NCBI RefSeq assembly: GCF_947495325.1
Contig: NZ_CANLYK010000002.1
Span: forward strand, 434,001 to 498,000
Source: an uncultured Allomuricauda sp.
GTDB lineage: Bacteria; Bacteroidota; Bacteroidia; Flavobacteriales; Flavobacteriaceae
Direction: 5' to 3'
DNA length: 64,000 nucleotides
Shown: positions 30,418-39,488 of the stretch, in pieces
Numbering within the stretch: the stretch's first letter is position 1
Layout of the letters: every line of letters begins with the position of its first letter
Translations under genes and position numbers: made by a program
Notes under the pieces: generated by a model
The model's database searches: none
What the model was told of the DNA's origin: nothing
The model's input: only the letters and a program-made list of their open reading frames with translations

Positions 30418-32706
30418 TTATCTTTTTAGCGTAAAATGTGACTTAAAGCTTTTTCTAGTTGCATTCTCTGTGTAGTTTACTAAAAACCAATAATCGTTGG
30501 AGGGAAGAGGGCCATTAATGTGCAATCCGTCCCACCCCGACGCATAAGGGTCAATTTGTGCTAAAAGTTTCCCATATCTATCGAAAATAAATACCTCTGC
30601 CTCCATAGATACATTTAATCCCTCAATATTCCATGTCTCGTTAACGTTATCTCCATTAGGCGTAAAGAATGAAGGATAAAAAACGATGTCCACTGTCTCG
30701 GACAATGGATTTCCACAGCCATTTTTATCCCGAACACTAATGGTGTGGGTGCCACTTGGGACCTCCTCAAAAATAGCTTCATCTTGCCAAAAACCTCCAT
30801 CCAATTGGTATTCATAATCGCCTAGTCCTCCTTCGGCATTTACCTCAATGGTTGCAAACCGATTTGAGAACAGGGGCGTGTCCCTATTTATTTCAATAGT
30901 TTCTGGTTCTGAAGAAACCCTGACGTTCAAGATAGTCTCTACTGACTCACAAGGTAAATTATCATAAAACCCATAGGTGTAATTTCCAGAGACAAAGGTG
31001 GAAGGGTCAAAAAAACCATCAAAAACAGCTCCATCCGGGTTCGTCCAAACCCCTCCAGTGTCCGGTGTTCCCAGTAGCTGTGAAAACAAATCCAAAGGAT
31101 TACTTTCCAAACAAACAATAATTTCGTTGCTGTTTCCTGAGTTTTTGGGTGCAACAACCTCAGTTGCCTCTAAATCAACATCAATTATGGCACATCCGGT
31201 GTCCAAATAATAATTGTATACCCCCAATATATCGGAAGCAGGGTCAAAAACCCCCGAATGTACTGCTCCGTCAGGAGCGGTCCAAGCTCCACCAGGGTCT
31301 GGATTTCCTTCTATTTGTTCAAATAAATCTGTCAGGGCCAAATCGCATACTTTAGTCTCAGAATCTTTTGGAATAGAACCAAAACCAGAGTAATAGCCTC
31401 CAAAACCAGCACTTCCATTAAACCCAAATAGGCCTACGGCAAGAGGTTGTGTGGATGCTACGGAAACATTGCCGCTGTACCCGCCTAACCTGTACGTAAC
31501 CCAATCCATGGTTCCAGAAACATTTTCAGGACTCTCGGAAATGGCGTCCCCGTTAACCGTTAATTCGGCACCTGTTCTAGTTGTGACGATGATATCCCCC
31601 TCATAAGTGGTGTTTCCAATCCTATCCACCTCGGGTATTAAATCCACTTCTTTTTGGAAAAAACAACTAAGCGGCGGTATAAAATTCATTCCCACGGTTG
31701 CTTCATTACCGTCTCCGGCCAAAAATTGATATACATATACATTTTTAGAAGAAGTGATGTACATGTTTCTATGGGAAGTTCCCTGGTAATTGCCATTGGG
31801 AATCAATATATAATCTCCAGCATTTTGTAACGTAGTGTAAAGCGCTCCATTTATAAAAACTTCGGTATTTGCCTCCGTTGCCATGACCATTGGCCTCTCT
31901 GTAGTACTATTTCCGTTTCCTTCTATAACCACATATTCATTGCCAACATCTTCGACAGGCACAATTTGGTCAATGGTATAATCGCGTGAATTTGCCTGAA
32001 AACCTGCCAATCCGTTTCCTGTATTAACGACTATAGGTTTGTCAGATGTAACCAAAGCCCCAATGAAACCATCATAATTGGCCGGATTAGTTGTGTATCC
32101 GGAAACAGCATAACTTTCTCCCTCATTTAGAATTATATCTATAGTGTTTCCCAGGGGAGAATTTGGCCCTTCAAAAACAACATTGTTGTAGTCGGAAATA
32201 GAAATTACCGTATTGTCCTCCGTTGCCATGACACCAACAAAAAAGTTTTTATCCTCGACGTCTGAACTTTGTGGCAAACTGCCAAGCCTAAAGGAGGTCC
32301 CTAGGGCTGCTTCTCCTTTTGTGGTAAGATACCCGGCCTGTGCCGGCGATCGCACACGAAAACTTGTATAAAATTCCTCGCTTCCCGAAAGCACAATTCC
32401 TTTGGAATCCAAAGGTGTATTTAACTCGGAATCGGAGGTGAAAATAGGAGATGGTTTATTGGTGCCAATTAAAATACTCGTGGGTATTCCCGCTGAAATA
32501 GTCCTAGAAATTACGGTAGTGCCATACCGTAAAGTAACTTCAAAAGGAGTTTCTGATGGAGTAGACAAATACACATAATGATCTTCTACGTCCTCTGAGG
32601 AACGACTATGGATTGGAGGAAGCCAGTGCTTGTTTCCCAATTGGGAATATGCTTCTATGCTGGAAAAAGACAGCACTACATAAATACATATTCTAAAAAA
32701 GGCCAT
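30418..32706 (-). CDS. Type B T9SS-secreted protein with IgGFc-binding-like N-terminal domain
   Basis: This 762-residue protein has a signal peptide (ICIYVVLSFSSIEAYSQ). Its large N-terminal domain (about 25-450) resembles the IgGFc-binding N-terminal family (KHWLPPIHSRSS, VVISISDYNN-like strands, YVYQFLAGDGN). Two related ~80-residue units follow: DLFEQIEGNPDPGGAWTAPDG and DLFSQLLGTPDTGGVWTNPDG. Then comes one SprB-like repeat (GGLGDYEYQLDGGFW...VRDKNGCG) and a CHU_C-type C-terminal sorting domain (FFTPNGDNVNETW, IFDRYGK, SNDYWF). The C-terminal domain implies type IX export to the surface. Actual immunoglobulin binding is not implied. It is a single-gene unit. Confidence 0.85.
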   Translation of the reverse strand: MAFFRICIYVVLSFSSIEAYSQLGNKHWLPPIHSRSSEDVEDHYVYLSTPSETPFEVTLRYGTTVISRTISAGIPTSILIGTNKPSPIFTSDSELNTPLDSKGIVLSGSEEFYTSFRVRSPAQAGYLTTKGEAALGTSFRLGSLPQSSDVEDKNFFVGVMATEDNTVISISDYNNVVFEGPNSPLGNTIDIILNEGESYAVSGYTTNPANYDGFIGALVTSDKPIVVNTGNGLAGFQANSRDYTIDQIVPVEDVGNEYVVIEGNGNSTTERPMVMATEANTEVFINGALYTTLQNAGDYILIPNGNYQGTSHRNMYITSSKNVYVYQFLAGDGNEATVGMNFIPPLSCFFQKEVDLIPEVDRIGNTTYEGDIIVTTRTGAELTVNGDAISESPENVSGTMDWVTYRLGGYSGNVSVASTQPLAVGLFGFNGSAGFGGYYSGFGSIPKDSETKVCDLALTDLFEQIEGNPDPGGAWTAPDGAVHSGVFDPASDILGVYNYYLDTGCAIIDVDLEATEVVAPKNSGNSNEIIVCLESNPLDLFSQLLGTPDTGGVWTNPDGAVFDGFFDPSTFVSGNYTYGFYDNLPCESVETILNVRVSSEPETIEINRDTPLFSNRFATIEVNAEGGLGDYEYQLDGGFWQDEAIFEEVPSGTHTISVRDKNGCGNPLSETVDIVFYPSFFTPNGDNVNETWNIEGLNVSMEAEVFIFDRYGKLLAQIDPYASGWDGLHINGPLPSNDYWFLVNYTENATRKSFKSHFTLKR

Positions 32707-32826
32707 CTTATAAATGATTACCTCTAAAAATAGGAGAGATCTTCAACATTAAAAATGTTTATCGACTATTTACAACAAAACACCTCTGAATAATTAAAAA
32801 TCAATGCTTAAAAACAATTATTTCTC

Positions 32827-33402
32827 CTAATTTTCCAAGTTTTGTAAAACAGCCTGTTTTAATTCTGGGAGCACCTCTTCATTGAACCATGGGTTTTTGC
32901 TCAACCAGAAACGATTTCTGGGTGATGGATGTGGTACTACAAAATAGTCAGGGGCATAATTCGTGTAATTTCTGACCGTTTCCGTCAAATTCTTTTCCAT
33001 TTTGTTTCCCAAATAGTACTTCTGGGAATATTGTCCGATTAAAATGGTCAACGCTATGTTCGGCATTTTTTCTAGAAGGGATTTATGCCATTGCGGAGCA
33101 CATTCTGGGCGTGGGGGTAAATCCCCTGATTTCCCTTTTCCTGGATAACAAAATCCCATCGGCATCTGGGCAATTTTAGTTTCGTCATAGAAGATTTCAT
33201 CAGTAACGCCCATCCACTTACGAAGCTGTTTGCCGCTAGGATCATCCCAAGGGATTCCGGTTTTGTGCACCTTGGTTCCCGGGGCGTGCCCAATAATTAG
33301 AATTCTTGCTTTTGGGTTCCCGGCAACTATAGGTCTGGGACCTAAAGGAAGGTGTGCTTTACATACCTCACAATTTCTAATATCAGAAAGTAGTTTTTGC
33401 AT
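32827..33402 (-). CDS. Uracil-DNA glycosylase family protein
   Basis: This 191-residue protein contains the UDG-superfamily active-site segments LIIGHAPGTKVHKTGIPW-D-D-P-S-G (motif A, with the family G-x-A-P-G pattern) and V-P-H-P-S-P-R-N-R (motif B). An N-terminal C-x-x-C (CEVCKA) is present without an obvious full four-Cys cluster, unlike family 4 UDGs. Family members excise uracil or other damaged bases, though some branches are not characterised. Its ATG (33402) overlaps the rsmI stop by one base, so the pair is co-translated. Confidence 0.85.
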   Translation of the reverse strand: MQKLLSDIRNCEVCKAHLPLGPRPIVAGNPKARILIIGHAPGTKVHKTGIPWDDPSGKQLRKWMGVTDEIFYDETKIAQMPMGFCYPGKGKSGDLPPRPECAPQWHKSLLEKMPNIALTILIGQYSQKYYLGNKMEKNLTETVRNYTNYAPDYFVVPHPSPRNRFWLSKNPWFNEEVLPELKQAVLQNLEN

Positions 33403-34073
33403 TATTTTTTGCCATCAACCACAATTACAAACTCTCCTTTTGGAGGCTTGTCCGTAAAATGTTGCAACACTTCAGTTGTGGTTCCTCTAATGGTTTCTTC
33501 ATACATTTTGGTCAATTCGCGCGATACCGAAACTTTGCGGTCCGGTCCAAAATATTCAACAAACTGGGTCAGGGTTTTTAGCAACTTATGTGGTGATTCA
33601 TAAAAAACCAGAGTTCGGGCTTCATCAGCCAATAGCTGTAATCTGGTCTGGCGTCCTTTTTTTATTGGTAGAAATCCTTCAAAAACAAAACGGTCGTTTG
33701 GAAGACCGCTATTCACCAAGGCAGGCACAAAAGCAGTGGCTCCCGGGAGACATTCTACTTCAATTCCATTTTCAACACAGGCTCTGGTCAATAAAAATCC
33801 AGGGTCCGAAATAGCTGGGGTTCCCGCATCTGATATCAATGCAAGAGCGCTTCCATTTTTCATTTTTTGAACCAACCTCTCAACCATTTTATGCTCATTG
33901 TGCATGTGATGACTTTGCAAGGGAGTTTCAATTTCAAAGTGCTTTAGTAGCTTCCCACTAGTGCGAGTATCTTCTGCTAGAATTAAATCGACCCCTTTGA
34001 GAACTTTGATTGCCCTAAGCGTAATATCTTCAAGGTTTCCTATTGGTGTTGGAACCAAAAACAACTTTCCCAT
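33402..34073 (-). CDS. rsmI: 16S rRNA (cytidine-1402-2'-O)-methyltransferase
   Basis: This 223-residue protein has the RsmI tetrapyrrole-methylase fold: N-terminal LFLVPTPIGNLEDITLRA, then AEDTRTSGKLLKHF, LISDAGTPAISDPG and PLPGATAF-like CLPGATAFVPAL, with FEGFLP and YESPHKL further on. RsmI uses SAM to methylate the ribose of C1402 in the 16S rRNA P site. It is slightly shorter than the E. coli protein, lacking the C-terminal extension, as is normal in Bacteroidota. It heads a two-gene unit with the UDG-family gene. Confidence 0.96.
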   Translation of the reverse strand: MGKLFLVPTPIGNLEDITLRAIKVLKGVDLILAEDTRTSGKLLKHFEIETPLQSHHMHNEHKMVERLVQKMKNGSALALISDAGTPAISDPGFLLTRACVENGIEVECLPGATAFVPALVNSGLPNDRFVFEGFLPIKKGRQTRLQLLADEARTLVFYESPHKLLKTLTQFVEYFGPDRKVSVSRELTKMYEETIRGTTTEVLQHFTDKPPKGEFVIVVDGKK

Positions 34074-34136
34074 AAAACCAAAGTTAAGGCCTTACTTGCT
34101 TTTTTTGTGGAAAAGAAATAAAAAAGCTGACCGGGA

Positions 34137-34826
34137 CTAGTGTGCGAACCTTCGCTCAATCAATGCCATAAAACGGCTTTCATAGTCTTCCTTGCCTTCC
34201 CAATTACTGTACTCAGGCTTAACCATATTGGTGATAAAGGCAATGGAACGCTCCTCGGTATCAATGGTGTTTAATTGTGAAAGCACCCTGTTGTAATCAT
34301 TTGTATTGTTATTGAACAAATGCTTTACAAAAGCCAACCTGTCATTTAGGCCCACCTGAAAATCTTTTACAAAGGTGTCGTTGAGTGATTTTGACTTGCT
34401 GCCCTCTACATTCCTATTTGTTCCTTCCCCCGAAAAGTATTCCATATCATTTTTTGTCACCTCCGGTTTTGCCACAAATTCTGTAAATACATTTTCTACT
34501 TCCATCTCTGTGGGCATTTCAGAAACCATGTCCCTTATAGTGTCCATCCCTGGAATCATAATGTCTTCCTCATGAGGGTTGCTTTCCGGCACTGTTGTAT
34601 TTCCACTTAAGACTGCATTTGCCATTTTTTCAAAACGTGAGGCAATTACATTTTTAGAAACATCGACCTCAACATCGTTCAACTTCTCATCTATAAATTT
34701 AAGAACGGCTAATTTCTCATATATTTCCTTTGCCTTATCATAAAGCCCAACCAATTCCTTATCTTCTCTTGTGGTGATAATGTCTGTAGATAATTTTATC
34801 AACTCCTCCCTTAATTTCCGTATCAT
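34137..34826 (-). CDS. Uncharacterised protein, probably conserved in Flavobacteriaceae
   Basis: I do not recognise this 229-residue protein. There is no signal peptide or membrane helix, so it is probably cytosolic. It is acidic and mostly helical. The first ~75 residues look like an alpha-hairpin or coiled coil (KLREELIKLSTDIITTRED, LYDKAKEIYEKLAVLKFIDEKL). A low-complexity acidic linker follows (about 80-140), then a compact C-terminal domain with VGLNDRLAFVKHLFNNNTNDYNRV and ending WEGKEDYESRFMALIERRF. Its position between rsmI and tdk may be conserved. No function is proposed. Confidence 0.8.
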   Translation of the reverse strand: MIRKLREELIKLSTDIITTREDKELVGLYDKAKEIYEKLAVLKFIDEKLNDVEVDVSKNVIASRFEKMANAVLSGNTTVPESNPHEEDIMIPGMDTIRDMVSEMPTEMEVENVFTEFVAKPEVTKNDMEYFSGEGTNRNVEGSKSKSLNDTFVKDFQVGLNDRLAFVKHLFNNNTNDYNRVLSQLNTIDTEERSIAFITNMVKPEYSNWEGKEDYESRFMALIERRFAH

Positions 34827-34985
34827 AAGCTATTAATCTTTACTATAAAAATATAACCATTTTAATAATCCCCTTTAGAACAAAAGGTTAAATTTTATTC
34901 TAAACTCAGGGCATATTTTTTTAGTAGTTTTGTGTTTTTCCTTAATAGAACGAAAAAACCACACAATTTCGTTTAAAAGTACGGT

Positions 34986-35630
34986 ATGTTTCTTGAAAAT
35001 ACAGTAAACCCTAAAGAACAATTTGGCTGGATAGAAGTTATCTGTGGTTCCATGTTCTCCGGAAAGACCGAAGAACTCATAAGAAGACTTAAACGTGCCC
35101 AATTTGCAAAACAAAAGGTTGAAATTTTTAAGCCTATTGTTGATACGCGATACCATGAGGACATGGTGGTCTCCCATGATTCCAATGAAATACGTTCTAC
35201 CCCTGTTCCTGCTGCTGCGAACATTCGTCTATTGGCGGATGACTGTGATGTAGTTGGTATTGATGAGGCACAATTCTTTGATGATGAGATAATTACGGTT
35301 TGCAATGACTTGGCCAACCGTGGAGTACGTGTGCTTGTTGCCGGACTGGATATGGATTTTAAGGGCAATCCTTTTGGGCCAATGCCTGCCCTAATGGCCA
35401 CGGCTGAATATGTAACCAAGGTGCACGCGGTTTGCACGCGTACCGGAAATTTGGCGAATTATAGTTTTAGAAAATCCAGTGATGAAAAACTTGTTTTGCT
35501 CGGTGAAACCGGCGAGTACGAACCTTTAAGCAGAGCTGCTTTCTACAAGGCCATGCTTAAGGAAAAAGTAAGCCAAATGGATGTTGATGCTGAAGAGGTA
35601 GCGGCCAAAAAGAAATCTACGAATGAGTAA
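34986..35630 (+). CDS. tdk: Thymidine kinase (type II)
   Basis: This 214-residue protein phosphorylates thymidine to dTMP in nucleotide salvage. The P-loop [14 protein letters not shown] begins at about residue 21. The DEAQFF motif and [14 protein letters not shown] (lid and catalytic region) follow in the usual order. At the zinc-lasso position the sequence reads [13 protein letters not shown], where many homologues have C-x-x-C; this substitution appears common in the phylum. The start is ATG 34986. The end overlaps the alr start by 8 bp, so the two genes are translationally coupled. Confidence 0.95.
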   Translation: MFLENTVNPKEQFGWIEVICGSMFSGKTEELIRRLKRAQFAKQKVEIFKPIVDTRYHEDMVVSHDSNEIRSTPVPAAANIRLLADDCDVVGIDEAQFFDDEIITVCNDLANRGVRVLVAGLDMDFKGNPFGPMPALMATAEYVTKVHAVCTRTGNLANYSFRKSSDEKLVLLGETGEYEPLSRAAFYKAMLKEKVSQMDVDAEEVAAKKKSTNE

Positions 35631-36732
35631 AATTGGCGAGACCACACTTCAACTAGATCTGAAGGCATTGGAACATAATTACAAGTATTTAAAATCTAAA
35701 ATAGCTGCTAAAACCAAGTTTTTGGCTGTTGTAAAAGCCTTTGCATACGGAAGTGATATGGTGATTATAGCCCAGAAACTGGAAAGTTTGGGTGTTGACT
35801 ATTTTGCGGTTGCCTATACAAAAGAGGGTGTTTTATTGAGGAAATCTGGGATTAAGACCCCTATTCTGGTGCTTCACCCGCAACCCATAAATTTTACAGA
35901 GCTCATTGACCATTCTTTGGAGCCGAATTTATATTCCTTTAAGATTCTGAAACTTTTTTTGAAGGTTGCCAAACAAAAAAACAAAACAAATTACCCCGTT
36001 CATCTTAAATTCAACACAGGATTAAATCGCTTGGGGTTTTTAGAAAATGATATTGTCGACATCGTAGAACAATTAAAAGAAACGGATGAGCTAAAAATCA
36101 TTTCCTTTTTTTCACATTTGGCGGCCTCGGAAGATCTATCTGAAAAATCATTTAGCCTAAACCAAATAGACCGCTTCAAAAAAATATGCAAAGTGTTGCA
36201 TCAAAAATTGGGGTATACCCCTTTTCGGCATATGTTGAACACCTCAGGAATCGTTAACTATCCTGAAGCTCAATTTGAAATGGTGAGAAGTGGAATAGGC
36301 TTATACGGTTATGGTAATAGCAAAGCCGTAGATAGCAAATTGGTTCCAGTTGCCACGCTCAAGACCATTATTTCCCAAATACACAAGATTGAACCCAATG
36401 AGAGTGTAGGCTACAACCGCGCATACAAATCTAAAAAGCTTAGAACTACCGCGACCTTGCCACTGGGTCATGCGGATGGTATTGGGAGGCATTACGGAAA
36501 TGGCAAAACATATGTTTCCATAAATGGTAAAAATGCACCTATAATAGGCAATGTTTGTATGGATATGATTATGGTCGATGTGACAGATATTGACTGTCAA
36601 GAAGGGGATGAAGTGCTGGTTTTTGGCCAAAATCAGTCCGCAGAGGATTTTGCCACATCCGCAAATACTATCTCTTATGAACTATTGACCGCAATTTCTC
36701 CCAGGGTAAAAAGGGTAATTGTAAACTCATGA
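35623..36732 (+). CDS. alr: Alanine racemase
   Basis: This 369-residue PLP enzyme interconverts L- and D-alanine for peptidoglycan. The PLP-binding Lys38 is in VVKAFAYG (family VxKAxAYG) and the second catalytic base is Tyr264 in VGYNRAY. Other landmarks are [23 protein letters not shown] (PLP phosphate) and the C-terminal [14 protein letters not shown]. It stands alone, whereas many Bacteroidota also carry a MurF-Alr fusion. ATG 35623 lies within the tdk 3' end. Length is normal. Confidence 0.95.
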   Translation: MSKIGETTLQLDLKALEHNYKYLKSKIAAKTKFLAVVKAFAYGSDMVIIAQKLESLGVDYFAVAYTKEGVLLRKSGIKTPILVLHPQPINFTELIDHSLEPNLYSFKILKLFLKVAKQKNKTNYPVHLKFNTGLNRLGFLENDIVDIVEQLKETDELKIISFFSHLAASEDLSEKSFSLNQIDRFKKICKVLHQKLGYTPFRHMLNTSGIVNYPEAQFEMVRSGIGLYGYGNSKAVDSKLVPVATLKTIISQIHKIEPNESVGYNRAYKSKKLRTTATLPLGHADGIGRHYGNGKTYVSINGKNAPIIGNVCMDMIMVDVTDIDCQEGDEVLVFGQNQSAEDFATSANTISYELLTAISPRVKRVIVNS

Positions 36733-36746
36733 TTTTCAACGCCCAA

Positions 36747-36777
36747 TTGGCAAAACCCCCATTTTTGATTACATTGT
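36747..36777 (+). promoter_or_regulatory. Candidate promoter for mscL
   Basis: TTG (36747-36749) and TACATTGT (36770-36777) are 20 nt apart, close to the Bacteroidota -33/-7 consensus, although the -7 box has one deviation from TAnnTTTG. It ends 31 bp before the mscL ATG. Confidence 0.45.
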
Positions 36778-36808
36778 AGACGTATTAACCATTTAAAACT
36801 ATACTAAA

Positions 36809-37210
36809 ATGCTTAAAGAATTCAAAGATTTTGCAATGAAAGGAAACCTGGTGGATATTGCCGTAGGTTTCGTTATGGGTGCTGCCTTTAACAAGGTTGT
36901 TGCTTCTTTTACTGGTGGAATAGTTTCTCCATTAATTGGACTTATTTTCAACGCAGATTTCAAAGATTTAAAATACACCTTAAAAGAGGGAACCATGAAT
37001 GACGCAGGTGAAAAAGTGGGTGAAGTAGCTGTACTTTATGGAGATTTTTTAACCAATGTTATAGACTTTATCATTGTTGCATTTGTTATGTTCATGATTG
37101 TCAAGGGCGTAAACAAGATGAAGAAAAAAGAAGAACCGGCTCCAGAGGCACCTGCAGGCCCATCCCAAGAAGAATTGCTTGCTGAAATTAGGGATTTATT
37201 GAAAAAGTAA
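36809..37210 (+). CDS. mscL: Large-conductance mechanosensitive channel
   Basis: This 133-residue protein matches MscL length and layout: amphipathic N-terminal helix (MLKEFKDFAMKGN), TM1 VDIAVGFVMGAAFNKVVASF with the Gly/Ala-rich pore pattern, a periplasmic loop, TM2 FLTNVIDFIIVAFVMFMIVKG, and a charged cytoplasmic helix bundle at the end (EELLAEIRDLLKK). MscL opens under membrane tension to release solutes during hypo-osmotic shock. It is monocistronic, with its own candidate promoter and a strong terminator. Confidence 0.96.
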   Translation: MLKEFKDFAMKGNLVDIAVGFVMGAAFNKVVASFTGGIVSPLIGLIFNADFKDLKYTLKEGTMNDAGEKVGEVAVLYGDFLTNVIDFIIVAFVMFMIVKGVNKMKKKEEPAPEAPAGPSQEELLAEIRDLLKK

Positions 37211-37263
37211 AAATCGCCTTCAAGTAATTTGAAGCTACCGCTACACTACTAGCATAATTTTAA

Positions 37264-37307
37264 AACCGTCAATTTGTTTCGCTAACAAGTTGACGGTTGT
37301 TTTATTT
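37264..37307 (+). terminator. Rho-independent terminator after mscL
   Basis: The 13-bp stem (37264-37276 with 37286-37298, one G-U pair; arms AACCGTCAATTTG and CAAGTTGACGGTT) has a 9-nt loop and is followed by GTTTTATTT. It lies 54 bp after the mscL stop. Confidence 0.88.
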
Positions 37308-37347
37308 ATAACATTTTGTTATTTTTTGATTAAGGAGCTTAAAATGC

Positions 37348-37377
37348 TTGTTTAGAAGTTTATCTGTACTAACTTTG
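37348..37377 (+). promoter_or_regulatory. Bacteroidota-type promoter for asd
   Basis: TTG (37348-37350), a 19-nt spacer and TAACTTTG (37370-37377) match the -33/-7 consensus. It ends 21 bp before the ATG at 37399, which supports that ATG over an in-frame TTG at 37348 that lies inside this promoter. Confidence 0.75.
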
Positions 37378-37398
37378 CCTTCACAAAAGAAATTAAAA

Positions 37399-38412
37399 AT
37401 GAAAGTAGCAGTTGTAGGTGCCACTGGAATGGTTGGCGAAGTGATGTTGAAAGTATTGGCCGAACGTAACTTTCCAATAACAGAATTGTTGTTGGTTGCC
37501 TCTGAACGCTCTATAGGGAAAAAATTGAATTATCGAGATGAAGAATATACGGTAATAGGGTTAGCGGATGCTATTGCTTCACAACCGGATATCGCGATAT
37601 TTTCTGCAGGAGGAGACACTTCTTTGGAATGGGCTCCAAAATTTGCTGAAGTGGGCACAACTGTTATTGATAATTCATCAGCATGGCGAATGGATCCATC
37701 CAAAAAATTGGTGGTTCCCGAAATCAACGCCAATACATTGACCGCTGAAGATAAAATTATTGCAAACCCCAATTGCTCCACCATACAAATGGTAATGGCG
37801 CTGGATCCATTGCATAAAAAATATCAAATGAAACGTGTGGTGGTTTCTACCTATCAGTCCGTTTCCGGAACTGGTGTTAAAGCCGTTGAACAATTGGAAA
37901 ATGAAATTGCCGGCGTAAAAGGGGAGATGGCCTATCCTTACCCTATTGGCAGAAATGCCTTGCCACATTGCGATGTATTTCTTGAAAACGGATACACAAA
38001 AGAAGAAATGAAACTTGCTCGCGAGCCTCAAAAAATATTGGACGACAGGACTTTTTCAGTTTCAGCAACCGCTGTTCGTATCCCAACCGCTGGTGGTCAT
38101 TCAGAATCCGTAAATGTGGAGTTCCATAATGATTTTGATTTGTCCGAAGTGAGAAAGCTGCTTAGCGAAACTCCAGGGGTAACCGTTCAGGACAATCCGG
38201 ATACCAATACCTATCCAATGCCAATTTATGCGCATGGAAAAGATGATGTATTTGTTGGTCGAATTCGCCGTGATGAAACGCAACGCAATACCTTAAATAT
38301 GTGGGTGGTCTCCGATAATTTACGAAAAGGGGCCGCTACCAATGCGGTTCAAATTGCCGAATATTTAGTAGAAAAAGGATTGATTGTTGGCGCTTCTGAG
38401 GCTGTTTCTTAA
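37399..38412 (+). CDS. asd: Aspartate-semialdehyde dehydrogenase
   Basis: This 337-residue enzyme reduces aspartyl phosphate to aspartate semialdehyde with NADPH, feeding lysine/diaminopimelate, threonine and methionine synthesis. The N-terminal dinucleotide fold is MKVAVVGATGMVGEVML. The catalytic Cys126 is in IIANPNCSTIQM. The segment R-I-P-T-A-G-G-H-S-E-S-V-N-V holds the later catalytic His. Start choice: the promoter lies upstream of 37399, and KVAVVGATG follows directly, as in the family. A terminator closes the unit. Confidence 0.96.
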   Translation: MKVAVVGATGMVGEVMLKVLAERNFPITELLLVASERSIGKKLNYRDEEYTVIGLADAIASQPDIAIFSAGGDTSLEWAPKFAEVGTTVIDNSSAWRMDPSKKLVVPEINANTLTAEDKIIANPNCSTIQMVMALDPLHKKYQMKRVVVSTYQSVSGTGVKAVEQLENEIAGVKGEMAYPYPIGRNALPHCDVFLENGYTKEEMKLAREPQKILDDRTFSVSATAVRIPTAGGHSESVNVEFHNDFDLSEVRKLLSETPGVTVQDNPDTNTYPMPIYAHGKDDVFVGRIRRDETQRNTLNMWVVSDNLRKGAATNAVQIAEYLVEKGLIVGASEAVS

Positions 38413-38446
38413 TCCCTCTTCATGCTTTCATTCGTCATATAAAATA

Positions 38447-38474
38447 AATCCGCTTTCTTTGAGGCGGATTTTTT
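38447..38474 (+). terminator. Rho-independent terminator after asd
   Basis: AATCCGC (38447-38453) pairs with GCGGATT (38464-38470) around a 10-nt loop, and a T run follows. It lies 35 bp after the asd stop and 19 bp before the next gene. Confidence 0.85.
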
Positions 38475-38492
38475 ATTGATTCCAACCTAGTT

Positions 38493-39488
38493 ATGCTAAA
38501 AGTTCATATTGATTCCTTCCGTTATCAAGACCAGCTTGTGTTGGAAGATATTCGCTTTCAAGTAGCTAAAGGAGAGCATATAGCCTTAATGGGGGAGAGT
38601 GGCTCTGGAAAAAGCACCTTGTTAAAAATTATTTATGGCCTTTTGCATGTTGAAAATGGTTCTATTTTTTGGGGAGAAGAAGAAGCGCTTGGCCCAAATT
38701 TCAATTTAGTTCCAGGCGAATCCTACATGAAATACCTTTCGCAAGATTTTGATTTGATGCCCTATACAACGGTGGAAGAAAATATTGGACAACATTTATC
38801 TGTATTTCAGTTTGAAACCCATCAGCAACGAATACAAGAGCTTTTAGACCTTATTCAACTTGAGGCTTTTGCAAAAACAAAGGTGAAAAATTTGAGCGGT
38901 GGGCAACAGCAGCGTGTGGCTTTGGCAAGGGTTTTGGCCCAAGAGCCTGAAGTACTTTTGCTCGATGAACCCTTTGGACATATCGATAATTTCAAAAGAA
39001 ACTCTCTAAGGAAAAACCTGTTTCCTTACTTAAAAGAAAAAGGCATAACGGTTCTTACGGCCAGCCATGACCCAAATGATGTTTTGCCCTATGCTGAACG
39101 CACTCTAATTTTAGAAAAAGGCAAGATTATTGTCAACCAAAAAACCAAAAAACTATACAAAAACCCACTAAATTACTATACTGCTTCGCTTTTTGGTGAA
39201 GTGAATAAAATTCCCGTCAAACTTTTGAAGTCCTATGCCGAAATTGATAGATCTGTTCTGATTTATCCACATGAATTTCAAATTTCGGATGAATCCGGAT
39301 TAAAAGTAAGGGTGAAAAATTCTTTTTTTAAGGGGAGTCATTTTTTAAATGAAGCTACGGTACATGAGGAAACCCTATTATATTTCAACAGTACAAAAAA
39401 ACTAAAAGAAGGAGACACCGTCTTCCTTAATGTATCTTTGGAGACCATTAATACCCGCCTTCAAATTGAACAAGGAAAAGATACGTAG
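38493..39488 (+). CDS. ABC transporter ATP-binding protein with TOBE-like tail
   Basis: This 331-residue protein has a complete ABC ATPase: Walker A GESGSGKST (34-42), Q-loop YLSQDFDLMP, signature [15 protein letters not shown], Walker B VLLLDEPFGHID and H-loop TASHDP. The C-terminal ~100 residues (SVLIYPHEFQIS onward) resemble the TOBE-type regulatory domain of importer ATPases for iron, spermidine or molybdate. No permease or binding protein is adjacent, so the partner and substrate are unknown. Its 3' end overlaps the ArfB-like gene. Confidence 0.85.
   Translation: MLKVHIDSFRYQDQLVLEDIRFQVAKGEHIALMGESGSGKSTLLKIIYGLLHVENGSIFWGEEEALGPNFNLVPGESYMKYLSQDFDLMPYTTVEENIGQHLSVFQFETHQQRIQELLDLIQLEAFAKTKVKNLSGGQQQRVALARVLAQEPEVLLLDEPFGHIDNFKRNSLRKNLFPYLKEKGITVLTASHDPNDVLPYAERTLILEKGKIIVNQKTKKLYKNPLNYYTASLFGEVNKIPVKLLKSYAEIDRSVLIYPHEFQISDESGLKVRVKNSFFKGSHFLNEATVHEETLLYFNSTKKLKEGDTVFLNVSLETINTRLQIEQGKDT

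Noticed and set aside
34875..35437. Two minus-strand frames opposite tdk (100 and 154 codons)
   Set aside because: They are complements of a well-supported gene and have no recognisable domain.
37348..37398. Extended N-terminus of asd from TTG 37348
   Set aside because: This start lies within a consensus promoter, and the family begins at KVAVVGATG.
38493..39488. This ABC ATPase as part of the MacB-like export system
   Set aside because: It has a TOBE-like importer tail and lies apart from the operon beyond convergent genes.
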